Source of the DNA: Faecalicatena_A orotica
Lineage (GTDB): Bacteria; Bacillota; Clostridia; Lachnospirales; Lachnospiraceae
Length of the DNA: 64,000 nt
Strand: one strand, 5' to 3'
Assembly (NCBI RefSeq): GCF_040545875.1
Contig: NZ_JBEPMR010000001.1
Positions 16,215 through 25,383 of this stretch are shown here, piece by piece. The stretch's first letter is position 1; each line of letters begins with the position of its first letter. A program made the translations under genes and the position numbers. The notes below the pieces were generated by a model that was given only the letters and a program-made list of their open reading frames with translations, ran no database searches and was not told where the DNA came from.

Positions 16215-17408
16215 ATGAAAACTTTACAGGATTATATCGACAAATTGAACGCGCTTAACTTCAAGGAAATGTACAACGGTGACTTTTTCCTCACATGGGA
16301 AAAGACAGATGACGAGCTCGAGGCTGTCTTCACAATCGCTGATGCACTTCGTTTTATGAGAGAGAACAATATCTCTACAAAGGTATTCGAGAGCGGGCTT
16401 GGAATCTCTCTATTCCGTGATAATTCTACACGTACACGCTTTTCTTTCGCTTCTGCCTGCAACCTGCTCGGTCTGGAGGTACAGGATTTAGACGAGGGGA
16501 AATCCCAGGTGGCTCACGGTGAGACTGTCCGTGAAACTGCAAACATGATCTCATTCATGGCTGATGTCATCGGTATCCGTGATGATATGTACATCGGCAA
16601 GGGAAATGCATATATGCATGAAGTTGTTGATTCTGTAACACAGGGAAATAAGGATGGCATTCTCGAGCAGAAACCTACCCTCGTTAACCTGCAGTGCGAT
16701 ATTGACCACCCGACACAGGCTATGGCCGACATGCTCCACATCATCCATGAATTCGGCGGTGTTGAGAACCTGAAAGGTAAGAAGCTTGCCATGACATGGG
16801 CATACTCTCCTTCTTATGGTAAACCGCTTTCTGTACCGCAGGGAATCATTGGCCTGATGACACGTTTCGGTATGGACGTTGTCCTTGCACATCCGGAAGG
16901 ATATGAGGTATTCCCGGAAGTAGAAGCAGTTGCTGCAGACAATGCAAAGAAATCCGGCGGTACATTTACAAAGACAAACGACATGGCTGAGGCATTCAAG
17001 GACGCCGATATCGTTTATCCTAAGAGCTGGGCTCCATTCGCAGCTATGGAAAAACGTACAGAGCTTTACGGAAACGGTGATTTCGAAGGAATCGATAAAC
17101 TGGAAAAAGAACTGCTTGCACAGAATGCAGAGCACAAAGACTGGGCATGTACAGAAGAACTGATGTCCACGACAAAAGACGGAAAAGCACTCTACATGCA
17201 CTGCCTGCCCGCAGACATCACAGGCGTAAGCTGTGAGACCGGTGAGGTAGATGCAAGCGTATTTGACCGCTACAGAACCCCTCTTTATAAAGAAGCAAGC
17301 TTCAAACCATACATCATCGCTGCCATGATCTTCCTCGCAAAATTCGCTGATCCGGCTGAAGTATTAAAAAAACTGGAAGAAAAAAGCACCCCAAGAGTCT
17401 TTGAATAA
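16215..17408 (+). CDS. ygeW: YgeW-type knotted carbamoyltransferase
   Basis: Aspartate/ornithine carbamoyltransferase-like enzyme of the YgeW group, 397 residues, longer than classical OTCase. The carbamoyl phosphate loop is STRTR at residues 71-75; the C-terminal MHCLPADITG contributes further contacts, and DIDHPTQAMADMLHI is the second conserved motif. YgeW enzymes have a knotted fold; their natural carbamoyl acceptor or donor is not established. With carbamate kinase three genes downstream it could run in the degradative direction, releasing carbamoyl phosphate to make ATP. It carries its own repeat element and AGGAGG site in the leader. Confidence 0.94.
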   Translation: MKTLQDYIDKLNALNFKEMYNGDFFLTWEKTDDELEAVFTIADALRFMRENNISTKVFESGLGISLFRDNSTRTRFSFASACNLLGLEVQDLDEGKSQVAHGETVRETANMISFMADVIGIRDDMYIGKGNAYMHEVVDSVTQGNKDGILEQKPTLVNLQCDIDHPTQAMADMLHIIHEFGGVENLKGKKLAMTWAYSPSYGKPLSVPQGIIGLMTRFGMDVVLAHPEGYEVFPEVEAVAADNAKKSGGTFTKTNDMAEAFKDADIVYPKSWAPFAAMEKRTELYGNGDFEGIDKLEKELLAQNAEHKDWACTEELMSTTKDGKALYMHCLPADITGVSCETGEVDASVFDRYRTPLYKEASFKPYIIAAMIFLAKFADPAEVLKKLEEKSTPRVFE

Positions 17409-17468
17409 GCCGTAAGCATTGTATTTATGGTATGATAAGAAAGAAAAAAAATTTAGGAGGTATTTGAC

Positions 17469-17849
17469 ATGTTAAATTATGTTGAAACAAAAAACGCACC
17501 AGCAGCAATCGGACCATATTCCCAGGGTATCGTAGTAAATGATATCGCATTCTTTTCCGGACAGATTCCGCTTTCTCCTGAAACCGGGAATGTCGTAGGC
17601 ACAACGATCCAGGAGCAGACAGAGCAGGTTATGAAAAATATAGCCGCTTTACTGGAAAGCCAGAACGCTGAATTCAAAGATGTCGTAAAGACTACTTGTT
17701 TCCTCGCTGATATGGCAGACTTCGCAGCCTTCAACGAAATCTATGCAAAATATTTTGTCGGAAAACCAGCACGTTCCTGTGTCGCAGTAAAAGACCTGCC
17801 AAAGGGCGTTTTATGCGAAGTAGAGACAATCGCCTATATAGGAAAATAA
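17469..17849 (+). CDS. ridA: RidA-family enamine/imine deaminase
   Basis: Small (126 residues) reactive-intermediate deaminase that hydrolyses 2-aminoacrylate and similar enamines to keto acids and ammonia. The family signature at the N-terminus (APAAIGPYSQGI), SGQIPLSP and the C-terminal PARSCVAV with the key arginine, followed by EVETIAYI, are all present. Placed two genes after ygeX, whose reaction releases 2-aminoacrylate, it most likely protects PLP enzymes or speeds pyruvate formation. AGGAGG stands before the ATG. Confidence 0.95.
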   Translation: MLNYVETKNAPAAIGPYSQGIVVNDIAFFSGQIPLSPETGNVVGTTIQEQTEQVMKNIAALLESQNAEFKDVVKTTCFLADMADFAAFNEIYAKYFVGKPARSCVAVKDLPKGVLCEVETIAYIGK

Positions 17850-17894
17850 TTCTTTTTACATCATAGGTCGATGAAAAAATCGGAGGAAAAGAAA

Positions 17895-18842
17895 ATGGCA
17901 AAAAAGAAACGGATTGTCATCGCCCTGGGGGGGAATGCACTCGGCAATACCCTCCCCGAGCAGATGGCTGCGGTAAAGATTACCGCACGTGCCATTGTAG
18001 ACCTGATCGAAGAGGGCTGTGAAGTCGTGGTTGCCCACGGCAACGGCCCCCAGGTCGGAATGGTAAACAACGCAATGCTGGCACTGACCCACGAAGACCC
18101 GCAGCAGCCGAACACACCGCTGTCTGTCTGTGTGGCAATGAGTCAGGCATACATAGGATACGATCTGCAGAATGCCCTGCGCGAAGAGCTTCTGAACCGC
18201 AATATCGATAACATCCCTGTGGCAACAATGATCACACAGGTACGCGTGGATGAAGACGATCCGGCATTTGAAAATCCATCCAAGCCGATCGGACGTTTCT
18301 TATCAAAAGAACAGGCTGACAGCATGGCTGAAAAATATGACTACATCATGAAGGAAGATTCCGGACGCGGATACCGCCGTGTGGTAGCTTCCCCAAGACC
18401 TCAGGAAATCATCGAGATCGGGACGATCCGTACAATGGTAGAATCCGGTGACCTTGTCATCGCATGCGGAGGAGGCGGTATTCCTGTGACACGCCAGGGA
18501 AACCACCTGAAAGGCGCCAGCGCGGTTATCGATAAAGACTTTGCAAGCAGCCTTCTCGCACGCGAACTGGATGCAGATTTCCTCATTATACTGACAGCGG
18601 TAGAAAAAGTTGCTGTAAACTTCGGAAAGCCTGAAGTAAAATGGCTGGATCATATAACTGTAGATGAAGCAAAACAATATATGACTGAAGGCCATTTCGC
18701 ACCCGGTTCTATGCTGCCAAAAGTACAGGCTGCCGTAGAATTCGCAGAATCAAAACCGGGCCGCCAGGCTCTGATCACCTTACTGGAAAAAGCCAAAGAC
18801 GGAATCCAGGGCACAACAGGTACCAGAATCAGTCAGGCTTAA
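17895..18842 (+). CDS. arcC: Carbamate kinase
   Basis: Converts carbamoyl phosphate and ADP to ATP, ammonia and carbon dioxide. IVIALGGNALGN at the start, VVAHGNGPQVGMV, the GEEDSGRGYRRVVASPRP-like segment (here KEDSGRGYRRVVASPRP) and AVIDKDFASSLLA are typical. An in-frame ATG at 17871 exists, but the GGAGG site lies after it and points to the ATG at 17895, giving 315 residues, usual for the family. As the only ATP-making step in view, it is the probable energy reward of the purine operon when coupled to YgeW. Confidence 0.96.
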   Translation: MAKKKRIVIALGGNALGNTLPEQMAAVKITARAIVDLIEEGCEVVVAHGNGPQVGMVNNAMLALTHEDPQQPNTPLSVCVAMSQAYIGYDLQNALREELLNRNIDNIPVATMITQVRVDEDDPAFENPSKPIGRFLSKEQADSMAEKYDYIMKEDSGRGYRRVVASPRPQEIIEIGTIRTMVESGDLVIACGGGGIPVTRQGNHLKGASAVIDKDFASSLLARELDADFLIILTAVEKVAVNFGKPEVKWLDHITVDEAKQYMTEGHFAPGSMLPKVQAAVEFAESKPGRQALITLLEKAKDGIQGTTGTRISQA

Positions 18843-18856
18843 AGGGGGATTATAGC

Positions 18857-20212
18857 GTGAAAAAAGAAGTGACCCGCTCAACTATATTTGAACTAAACGG
18901 TGTGCCGAGCTTTAAACAGGCGTTTCCACTTGCCCTCCAGCATGTTGTCGCCATGATTGTAGGCTGTGTTACCCCGGCCATACTTGTTGCCGGGGTAGGC
19001 GGCCTCTCCGAGAAAGAATCCGTCATCCTCATACAGGCGGCTTTGATTGTATCGGCACTGTCCACACTGCTCCAGCTGTTCCCGATCTTCCGGACAAAAT
19101 GGCTCGCCATCGGTTCCGGACTTCCAGTCATCATGGGCGTCAGTTTCGCATATCTGCCAAGCATGCAGTCCATTGCCTCGGATTTTGACATCCCGACCAT
19201 ATTAGGAGCACAGATCGTCGGCGGATGTGTGGCAATCCTTGTAGGAATTTTCATAAAGAAAATCCGCCGCTTTTTCCCGCCTCTGATCGCAGGAACTGTC
19301 GTTTTTACAATTGGCCTTTCCCTTTATCCGACTGCCATCAACTACATGGCCGGAGGAACCGGAAGCCCTGACTACGGCTCCTGGCAGAACTGGCTTGTAG
19401 CAATTATTACATTAATCATCGTAACCGTTTTAAACCACTATGGAAAAGGAATCTGGAAACTGGCATCTATCCTGATCGGTATCATCGGAGGATATATCGT
19501 CGCGCTGTTCTTTGGTATGGTAGACTTCACCGCCATCTCACAGGCATCTGCATTCCAGCTCCCAATGCCCCTGCACTTTGGGGTAAAGTTTGAAGTTTCC
19601 TCCTGCGTGGCAATAGGCCTGCTGTTTGCGATCAACTCCATTCAGGCAATCGGAGACTTCTCCGCAACAACAAGCGGCGGACTCAACCGTATGCCTTCAG
19701 ACAATGAACTTCAGGGCGGTATCGTCGGCTATGGTATAACAAATATCCTCGGCGCCCTTTTAGGCGGGCTTCCGACTGCAACCTACAGCCAGAACGTAGG
19801 TATCGTGGCAACAACTAAGGTTGTCAACCGCTGTGTACTCGGCCTTGCAGCAGTCATTCTGCTTGTAGCCGGACTGATTCCGAAGTTCTCATCTGTCCTG
19901 ACCACGATTCCATACTGCGTGCTCGGCGGAGCGACCGTATCCGTATTCGCATCCATCGCCATGACTGGTATGAAACTGATCACCTCAGAGAATATGTCCT
20001 ACCGGAATACTTCCATCGTTGGACTAGCAGCCGCACTGGGAATGGGAATCTCTCAGGCGAACGGTGCACTCGCAACCTTCCCGGACTGGTTCGTTATGAT
20101 CTTCGGAAAGTCACCGGTTGTTATCGCAACACTGCTGGCAGTACTGCTTAATATCATTCTTCCGAAGGATAAAGAAACACCACTGGAACCTGCACCGGCA
20201 GATGACAAATAA
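18857..20212 (+). CDS. NCS2 family purine (xanthine/uric acid) permease
   Basis: Membrane transporter of the nucleobase-ascorbate (NCS2) family, 451 residues with about 14 spans. The family signature QNVGIVATTK lies at residues 312-321 and matches the pattern of xanthine/urate members; the acidic residue in SIQAIGDFSAT (D267) is at the expected substrate-site position. Context points to xanthine, uric acid or a related purine taken up with protons. The start is GTG with GGGGGA 7 bases upstream, 14 bases after arcC, so it closes the operon. A terminator follows at 20250. Confidence 0.93.
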   Translation: MKKEVTRSTIFELNGVPSFKQAFPLALQHVVAMIVGCVTPAILVAGVGGLSEKESVILIQAALIVSALSTLLQLFPIFRTKWLAIGSGLPVIMGVSFAYLPSMQSIASDFDIPTILGAQIVGGCVAILVGIFIKKIRRFFPPLIAGTVVFTIGLSLYPTAINYMAGGTGSPDYGSWQNWLVAIITLIIVTVLNHYGKGIWKLASILIGIIGGYIVALFFGMVDFTAISQASAFQLPMPLHFGVKFEVSSCVAIGLLFAINSIQAIGDFSATTSGGLNRMPSDNELQGGIVGYGITNILGALLGGLPTATYSQNVGIVATTKVVNRCVLGLAAVILLVAGLIPKFSSVLTTIPYCVLGGATVSVFASIAMTGMKLITSENMSYRNTSIVGLAAALGMGISQANGALATFPDWFVMIFGKSPVVIATLLAVLLNIILPKDKETPLEPAPADDK

Positions 20213-20249
20213 TATCTCTCATGTTAAACAGCCCGCGGGCATAAAGAAA

Positions 20250-20294
20250 CAGCCGAAAAAGGATGAAAAATTCCTTTTTCGGCTGCCTTTTTTT
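20250..20294 (+). terminator. Rho-independent terminator of the ygeXYW operon
   Basis: CAGCCGAAAAAGGA pairs with TCCTTTTTCGGCTG as a 14-bp stem, followed by CC and seven thymines. It ends the rightward purine operon and lies just before the end of the convergent xdhC gene, which it may also serve weakly. Confidence 0.92.
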
Positions 20295-20297
20295 AAA

Positions 20298-20789
20298 TCA
20301 GCGTCCCTCTAACCGTTTGTGCATCGTCTTTTCTACCGCATTGAGGATATTTTCATATCCTGTACATCTGCACAGGTGTCCGGACAGCAGTTTGCGCAGT
20401 TCATCTCTTGTATACTCTTTCCCGGATTCCAGTATCTCCACAGCGCTCATGATTACGCCGGGCGTACAGAATCCGCACTGTACAGCTGTCTCGTCGATGA
20501 ATGCCTGCTGGATATCTGAAAGTTCCCCGTCCGGCCCCATAAGGCTTTCCAGTGTCCGGATTTCTTTTCCGTCTGCCCAGACTGCCAGATAGATACAGGA
20601 GTTAAAACATTCTCCGTCTATGATCACATTACAGGCCCCGCACTCTCCTACCTCGCAGCCTTTTTTGACACTGGTCAGGCGGTAGTCATTCCGCAGCATA
20701 TCTGTCAGGGACGCCCTGACATCCACCATTGTTTCTCGTTTTTCACCGTTGATCGTGCATCTTACCAGCTTATACTGTATCTCACTCAT
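20298..20789 (-). CDS. xdhC: Xanthine dehydrogenase 2Fe-2S subunit
   Basis: Iron-sulfur subunit of a three-part molybdenum hydroxylase, 163 residues. Two 2Fe-2S clusters are expected: the plant-type set in GCEVGECGACNVIIDGECFNSC and the second in QCGFCTPG and LCRCTGYENI. It passes electrons from the molybdenum subunit to the FAD subunit. Its start overlaps the end of the FAD-subunit gene by 8 bases. It is the last gene of the guaD-xdhABC operon. Confidence 0.95.
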   Translation of the reverse strand: MSEIQYKLVRCTINGEKRETMVDVRASLTDMLRNDYRLTSVKKGCEVGECGACNVIIDGECFNSCIYLAVWADGKEIRTLESLMGPDGELSDIQQAFIDETAVQCGFCTPGVIMSAVEILESGKEYTRDELRKLLSGHLCRCTGYENILNAVEKTMHKRLEGR

Positions 20790-21669
20790 GAATCACACCT
20801 CCCGCCAGTCTGACCGACTCTTTCAAGGCACGTTTGCATAAAACCTTTGCGATATGTTCCCGGAAGGCCTTACTTGCCCTCCAGCTGTCACGCGGGGTAA
20901 CATCTTCGAGGACCGTATCCCCGATCTTCTCGATCGAATCTGCACTGACTAAAACTCCTCTTCCGGCCTCTTCTGCATGGACTGCACGCATTGGAACCGG
21001 TCCTGCAACGCCATATGCAATCCTGACGTCCTCCAGTATGCTCCTGTCATCTGAGAGTTTCACATTAACAGAGCATCCCAGTGTTGCAATATCCATTGCA
21101 TTACGCATTGCATACTTGATATAGTGTCCGTAATATCCTTCATAAGATGCCTTTGGTATGAGAATCCCTGTCTGGATCTCTGCCGGCGCCAGTGCAACTT
21201 TACCCGCTTTGATGTAGAACTCGCGGATCGGCATTGTGCGGATTCCTTCCGGACCTGTCAGTTCTACGACGGCATCCCACGCAAACAGTGTAGCCGCTGA
21301 ATCTGCGGAGGTCACCCCGTTGCATGTGTTTCCTCCGATTGTACCGATATTCCTGATCTGGGGCCCTCCTACCTTGTCTACTGCTTCCCCGAGCACATTG
21401 ATATATTTCTGGATAACCGGGTCCTTCGTAATATGGGAAAAACTGGTCAGGGACCCGATCCGGATCGTCCCGTCTTCTTCCATTTTTACACCGCGCAGTT
21501 CATCCAGTCCATATATGCTGACCAGTTCCGCACCGGCACGCTTTCCTTCTCTCATCTGCACCAGGACATCACTTCCGCCGGCAATAATCTGGGCTTCTGG
21601 GTGTTCTTTAAGCAGCTGTATGGCATGAGGCACGCTTTCGGCCTCGTATAATGCTTTCATATCATACAT
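20782..21669 (-). CDS. xdhB: Xanthine dehydrogenase FAD-binding subunit
   Basis: FAD subunit of the hydroxylase, 295 residues. FAD contacts are visible as IIAGGSDVLVQMREGKR and IGTIGGNTCNGVTSADSA; the C-terminal domain has the usual SWRASKAFREHIAKVL. An upstream in-frame start at 21708 exists, but GGGAGG stands 9 bases before the ATG at 21669, which begins the conserved MYDMKALYEAES. The split order (Mo, FAD, FeS) matches the E. coli XdhABC layout. Confidence 0.94.
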   Translation of the reverse strand: MYDMKALYEAESVPHAIQLLKEHPEAQIIAGGSDVLVQMREGKRAGAELVSIYGLDELRGVKMEEDGTIRIGSLTSFSHITKDPVIQKYINVLGEAVDKVGGPQIRNIGTIGGNTCNGVTSADSAATLFAWDAVVELTGPEGIRTMPIREFYIKAGKVALAPAEIQTGILIPKASYEGYYGHYIKYAMRNAMDIATLGCSVNVKLSDDRSILEDVRIAYGVAGPVPMRAVHAEEAGRGVLVSADSIEKIGDTVLEDVTPRDSWRASKAFREHIAKVLCKRALKESVRLAGGVIHE

Positions 21670-21723
21670 GTTTTCTTTCCTCCCTTCCGGGGCATTCCAG
21701 TGCATCACACTGTCTGCCCCTTT

Positions 21724-24021
21724 CTATACTAAGCCCTCTTCTTTGAATCGTTTAAACAATATATGCGGTGTCAGCGGAATCTCGTCTACTGCTACACCAG
21801 TCGCCTGCAGAACGGCATTGCGGATGGCCGGGGCAACAGAACATACCGGAGGCTCTCCCAGAGCTTTTGTGCCGTATGCACTGGTCGGCTCATAGTTTTC
21901 CACAAACTGCCCTTCCAAATGCGGGTGATCCATGAAGGTCGACAGCTTATAATCCAGAAGGTTATTATTCAGCGGTTTACCGGTTTTCTCATCAAAGATC
22001 AGTCTCTCGGTCAAACCATACCCGATCCCCATGCTCATGCCGCCATGTACCTGAGCCAGCGCCAGTGACGGGTTAATCAGCTGCCCGCAGTCGTGTACAT
22101 TGATGATATTCGTAAGCTCTGCCCTGCATGCCGGAATATCGACTTCTACCTCGGCAAACGTGCATCCGAAGGAATAAGCATTGGTTTTCGCCTGATAAGT
22201 ACTCTCCGCCGTCAGATGACCGTTGTTCGTCAGACTGTACAGCTTCTCCATCGCCAGATCGGCAAGGCTCATCAGAACCTCTCCGTCCCCTCTGCGTATG
22301 ATTTTGCCATTGATAATATCCAGACTTTCCTTTGTATGTCTCGTCAGCTCCTGTGCGGTATCCAGAATATGGCTCTTTAACAGGGCCGCTGTCTGATTGA
22401 TGGAAAATCCCGCCATGTACGTCTGTCTGGAAGCATATGCCCCAGTGCCGAACGGCGTAATGTCCGTATCCTGTACCGTCATCACATGGACCTGGTCCAC
22501 GGGAATACCGAGTGTCTCGGCCGCCATCTGTGCAAATGCGGTGTCAGCCCCCTGGCCGATCTCGGTCTCACCTACCTGCACCTGAATAGAACCGTCCTGA
22601 TTCAGTACCATACGGCAGGAAGAAGTCTCCAGTGAAATTGGCCATACACCAGTGTTGTACCAGAATGCAGCCACACCGATTCCTTTTCGGACTTCCCCGG
22701 TCTGGTTCTCATATTCTTTTACTTTCCTGTCGTAATCTATGTAAGCCTTTCCCTTTTCCATACATTGATGGAAGGTATCATAATAATTAACGTTCTTTGA
22801 AAATCCATCCGTATACCCCACCGGCATCAGATATTTCCAGCGGAATTCATATGGTGACATGCCCACGGCCTTTGCCACATCATCCGTGTGGCTTTCCAGT
22901 GCAAACATTGCCTGCGGGATACCGTACCCCCTCATGGCCCCGGATACCGGCTTGTTTGTAAATACCGTATAGGCGTCTCCGTCCACATTCGGGCATGGAT
23001 ACAGTTGTGGAAATGCTCCCAGCCCCTTTGCGGCGATACTATGCCCGTGGGACGCGTATGCCCCCTGGTCGGAAAAGCATTCAATCTTCCTTGCCGCAAA
23101 ACTCCCGTCCGGCCTCACATAAGAAATGATATGCGTACGGACAGCATGGCGTACCCTGTTGGATACAAATGTCTCTTCCCTTGAGACATCCAGCTTCACC
23201 AGTCTCCCTCCCACTACTGTGCTTAAATATGCACAGAGAGGTTCGTACAGAATATCCTGCTTGTTTCCAAATCCACCGCCGATATAAGGCTTGATCACCC
23301 TGACTTTGCCCCAGGGGATGCCAAGTGCCTGCCCGACAACTCTCCGGCAGATATGGGGAATCTGCGTGGATGATACGACAACAATCCGGCCCTGTTCCAT
23401 ATATGCATAACAGATAAAATTCTCAATATGGCAGTGCTGTACGGTTGGCGTGTCATACCATCCCTCTACCTTGATCAGGCCCGGCTCTTTTCTTGCCTCT
23501 TCATAGCTGCCGTTCCGGATCGTCGTATGCTTTAGGATATTATTAGGATATTCCTCGTGAATCTGGGGTGCGGTATCCTCCATTGCCTTCTGTACATCAA
23601 GCACAAAGGGCAGTTCCTCGTATTCCACCTTCATCGCACGCACAGCCTGTGCAGCTGCCACTTCATTCTCAGCGACAACAGCCGCGACATCGTCACCATA
23701 AAATTTCACATGTTCCTGAAGAAGCAGCCTGTCAGCCACATCCTGATGTGCCGGCTCTGTAGACCAGGGATGCCCTGCCGTCGGGAAGTAATTCTTCGGC
23801 ACGTCAAAACAAGTCACGACCTTCACAACTCCGGGGATCTTTTCCGCCTCCGAGGCATCCACCGACTTCACAATCCCGTGTGCCACCGTAGAATGCAGGA
23901 TTCTGACTACATAGGCGCTCTTATCACACAGGTCATCGGTATACTTCGCGCGTCCGGTCACCTTTTCAAAGGCATCCACACGCTTCACACTTTTACCTAC
24001 TGCATGTTCCCTTTCTTCCAT
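21724..24021 (-). CDS. xdhA: Xanthine dehydrogenase molybdenum-binding subunit
   Basis: Catalytic subunit, 765 residues, holding the molybdopterin cofactor and the substrate site. IGGGFGNKQD, AMRGYGIPQAMFALE, GETEIGQGADTAFAQMA and the catalytic-glutamate motif KALGEPPVCSVAPAI are all present. With guanine deaminase directly upstream, xanthine is the likely substrate. It shares no fused FeS domain, unlike the other hydroxylase of this window at 1820-4381. GGAGATGGG precedes the ATG. It lies 18 bases after guaD. Confidence 0.95.
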   Translation of the reverse strand: MEEREHAVGKSVKRVDAFEKVTGRAKYTDDLCDKSAYVVRILHSTVAHGIVKSVDASEAEKIPGVVKVVTCFDVPKNYFPTAGHPWSTEPAHQDVADRLLLQEHVKFYGDDVAAVVAENEVAAAQAVRAMKVEYEELPFVLDVQKAMEDTAPQIHEEYPNNILKHTTIRNGSYEEARKEPGLIKVEGWYDTPTVQHCHIENFICYAYMEQGRIVVVSSTQIPHICRRVVGQALGIPWGKVRVIKPYIGGGFGNKQDILYEPLCAYLSTVVGGRLVKLDVSREETFVSNRVRHAVRTHIISYVRPDGSFAARKIECFSDQGAYASHGHSIAAKGLGAFPQLYPCPNVDGDAYTVFTNKPVSGAMRGYGIPQAMFALESHTDDVAKAVGMSPYEFRWKYLMPVGYTDGFSKNVNYYDTFHQCMEKGKAYIDYDRKVKEYENQTGEVRKGIGVAAFWYNTGVWPISLETSSCRMVLNQDGSIQVQVGETEIGQGADTAFAQMAAETLGIPVDQVHVMTVQDTDITPFGTGAYASRQTYMAGFSINQTAALLKSHILDTAQELTRHTKESLDIINGKIIRRGDGEVLMSLADLAMEKLYSLTNNGHLTAESTYQAKTNAYSFGCTFAEVEVDIPACRAELTNIINVHDCGQLINPSLALAQVHGGMSMGIGYGLTERLIFDEKTGKPLNNNLLDYKLSTFMDHPHLEGQFVENYEPTSAYGTKALGEPPVCSVAPAIRNAVLQATGVAVDEIPLTPHILFKRFKEEGLV

Positions 24022-24039
24022 TTTCCCATCTCCTTTTAT

Positions 24040-25320
24040 TTATAAAATCTGTACACCTGCCACATATTTTGCACAGATTTCTCTGTCATCTGAAAAATAG
24101 ATCATTCTCTCGAGTCGTTTCTTTACATCAAGATCCTGCGGATGTTTCAGGCGCGTATCATCCAGAACGACTGCGTCCAGCTCATATCCCGGCTCAAAAC
24201 TGCCGACTTTACCGAAGAATTCCCCGCCGCCTTTCGTTGCCATGAAAAAGGCTTCTTCAACTGTCAGAGGCTTTAACGATTCATCCTGTAACCTCCAGCG
24301 CAGCTTCGATGCCTGAATGGCATGTGCCATTGCCGTGAAAATACTCTCCGTGGAACCTCCTGCCACGTCACTTCCCATTCCTACATGGACGCCTTCATCC
24401 AGAAACTTCCTGACCGGGGCTACACCGGATGCAATATTCATATTGGATTCCGGACAATGGGCAACGAAAACACCGTTTTCCTTCATCCTTGCAATCTCCC
24501 TGTCGTCGGAATAAACACAGTGGGCCATCACCGTCGGGCAGTCCGCACCGAATAATCCGAACTTATCATATGCATCACCATAGAATTCAGACCACGGGCA
24601 CAACTCCTTTACCCATGATATCTCACCCGGGTTTTCTGACAAATGTGACTGTAACGGCAGACTATAGCGCATCTGTATCATCTTCAGTTTCTCCATCAGC
24701 TCATCCGTACAGCTCGGTGTAAAGCGCGGTGTCAGGATTGGTTTTGTATGCTTATACTTCTTATGCAGAACATCCTTGATCCATTCCACCGTTTCCGCCG
24801 CAGATTCCTCTGCCGATGCCTCCCTCAGATAATCCGGGCTGTTCCTGTCCATATTCACTTTTCCAACCATTGTGTCGAGTCCCGCTTCTTCGAGCATATC
24901 CATCAGAAGCAGCGTGGCCTGCCTGTGTATCGTCGCAAAAATACAGGCCCTCGTAGTTGCACTCTTCTTCAAATTCTCAACAAAGATCCCGTAAGCTTTG
25001 CGTGCATACTCCATATCACAAAACTTGGATTCCTCCGGAAATGTATTCGTCTCCAGCCATTCCAGAAGCTCCATATCCATCCCCAGTCCGCGGAATGAAT
25101 ACTGCGGCGCATGCACGTGCAGGTCCACCAGTCCCGGGATAATCAGCCGGTCCCCGTAATCCTCGACCGGGTATCCTCCGTATTCGAACGGCAGTGTCTT
25201 ATAAATCCCCCTTACCACGCCATCCTCACACACGAGATAACTGTTCTCACATACCTCAAGTTCTTTCGCGCTCTTACTGTAGATCAAGTTTCCTTTCAAA
25301 ATAAAAATAGATTCATTCAT
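24040..25320 (-). CDS. guaD: Guanine deaminase
   Basis: Zinc amidohydrolase that turns guanine into xanthine and ammonia, 426 residues. The metal site starts with VDLHVHAPQYSFRG (histidines 68 and 70); SHLSENPGEI, AHCVYSDDRE, HCPESNMNIASG and GMGSDVAGG give the rest of the family pattern. First gene of an operon with xdhABC, so guanine to xanthine to uric acid (or the reverse for the last step in anaerobes) would be encoded together. A guanine-type riboswitch lies in its leader. AAGGAAGGAGG precedes the ATG. Confidence 0.95.
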   Translation of the reverse strand: MNESIFILKGNLIYSKSAKELEVCENSYLVCEDGVVRGIYKTLPFEYGGYPVEDYGDRLIIPGLVDLHVHAPQYSFRGLGMDMELLEWLETNTFPEESKFCDMEYARKAYGIFVENLKKSATTRACIFATIHRQATLLLMDMLEEAGLDTMVGKVNMDRNSPDYLREASAEESAAETVEWIKDVLHKKYKHTKPILTPRFTPSCTDELMEKLKMIQMRYSLPLQSHLSENPGEISWVKELCPWSEFYGDAYDKFGLFGADCPTVMAHCVYSDDREIARMKENGVFVAHCPESNMNIASGVAPVRKFLDEGVHVGMGSDVAGGSTESIFTAMAHAIQASKLRWRLQDESLKPLTVEEAFFMATKGGGEFFGKVGSFEPGYELDAVVLDDTRLKHPQDLDVKKRLERMIYFSDDREICAKYVAGVQIL

Positions 25321-25383
25321 CTGCTGACGCCTCCTTCCTTACATCCCTGTGCCCACAAGTAACTACAGAGATGCCTCTGCAGA

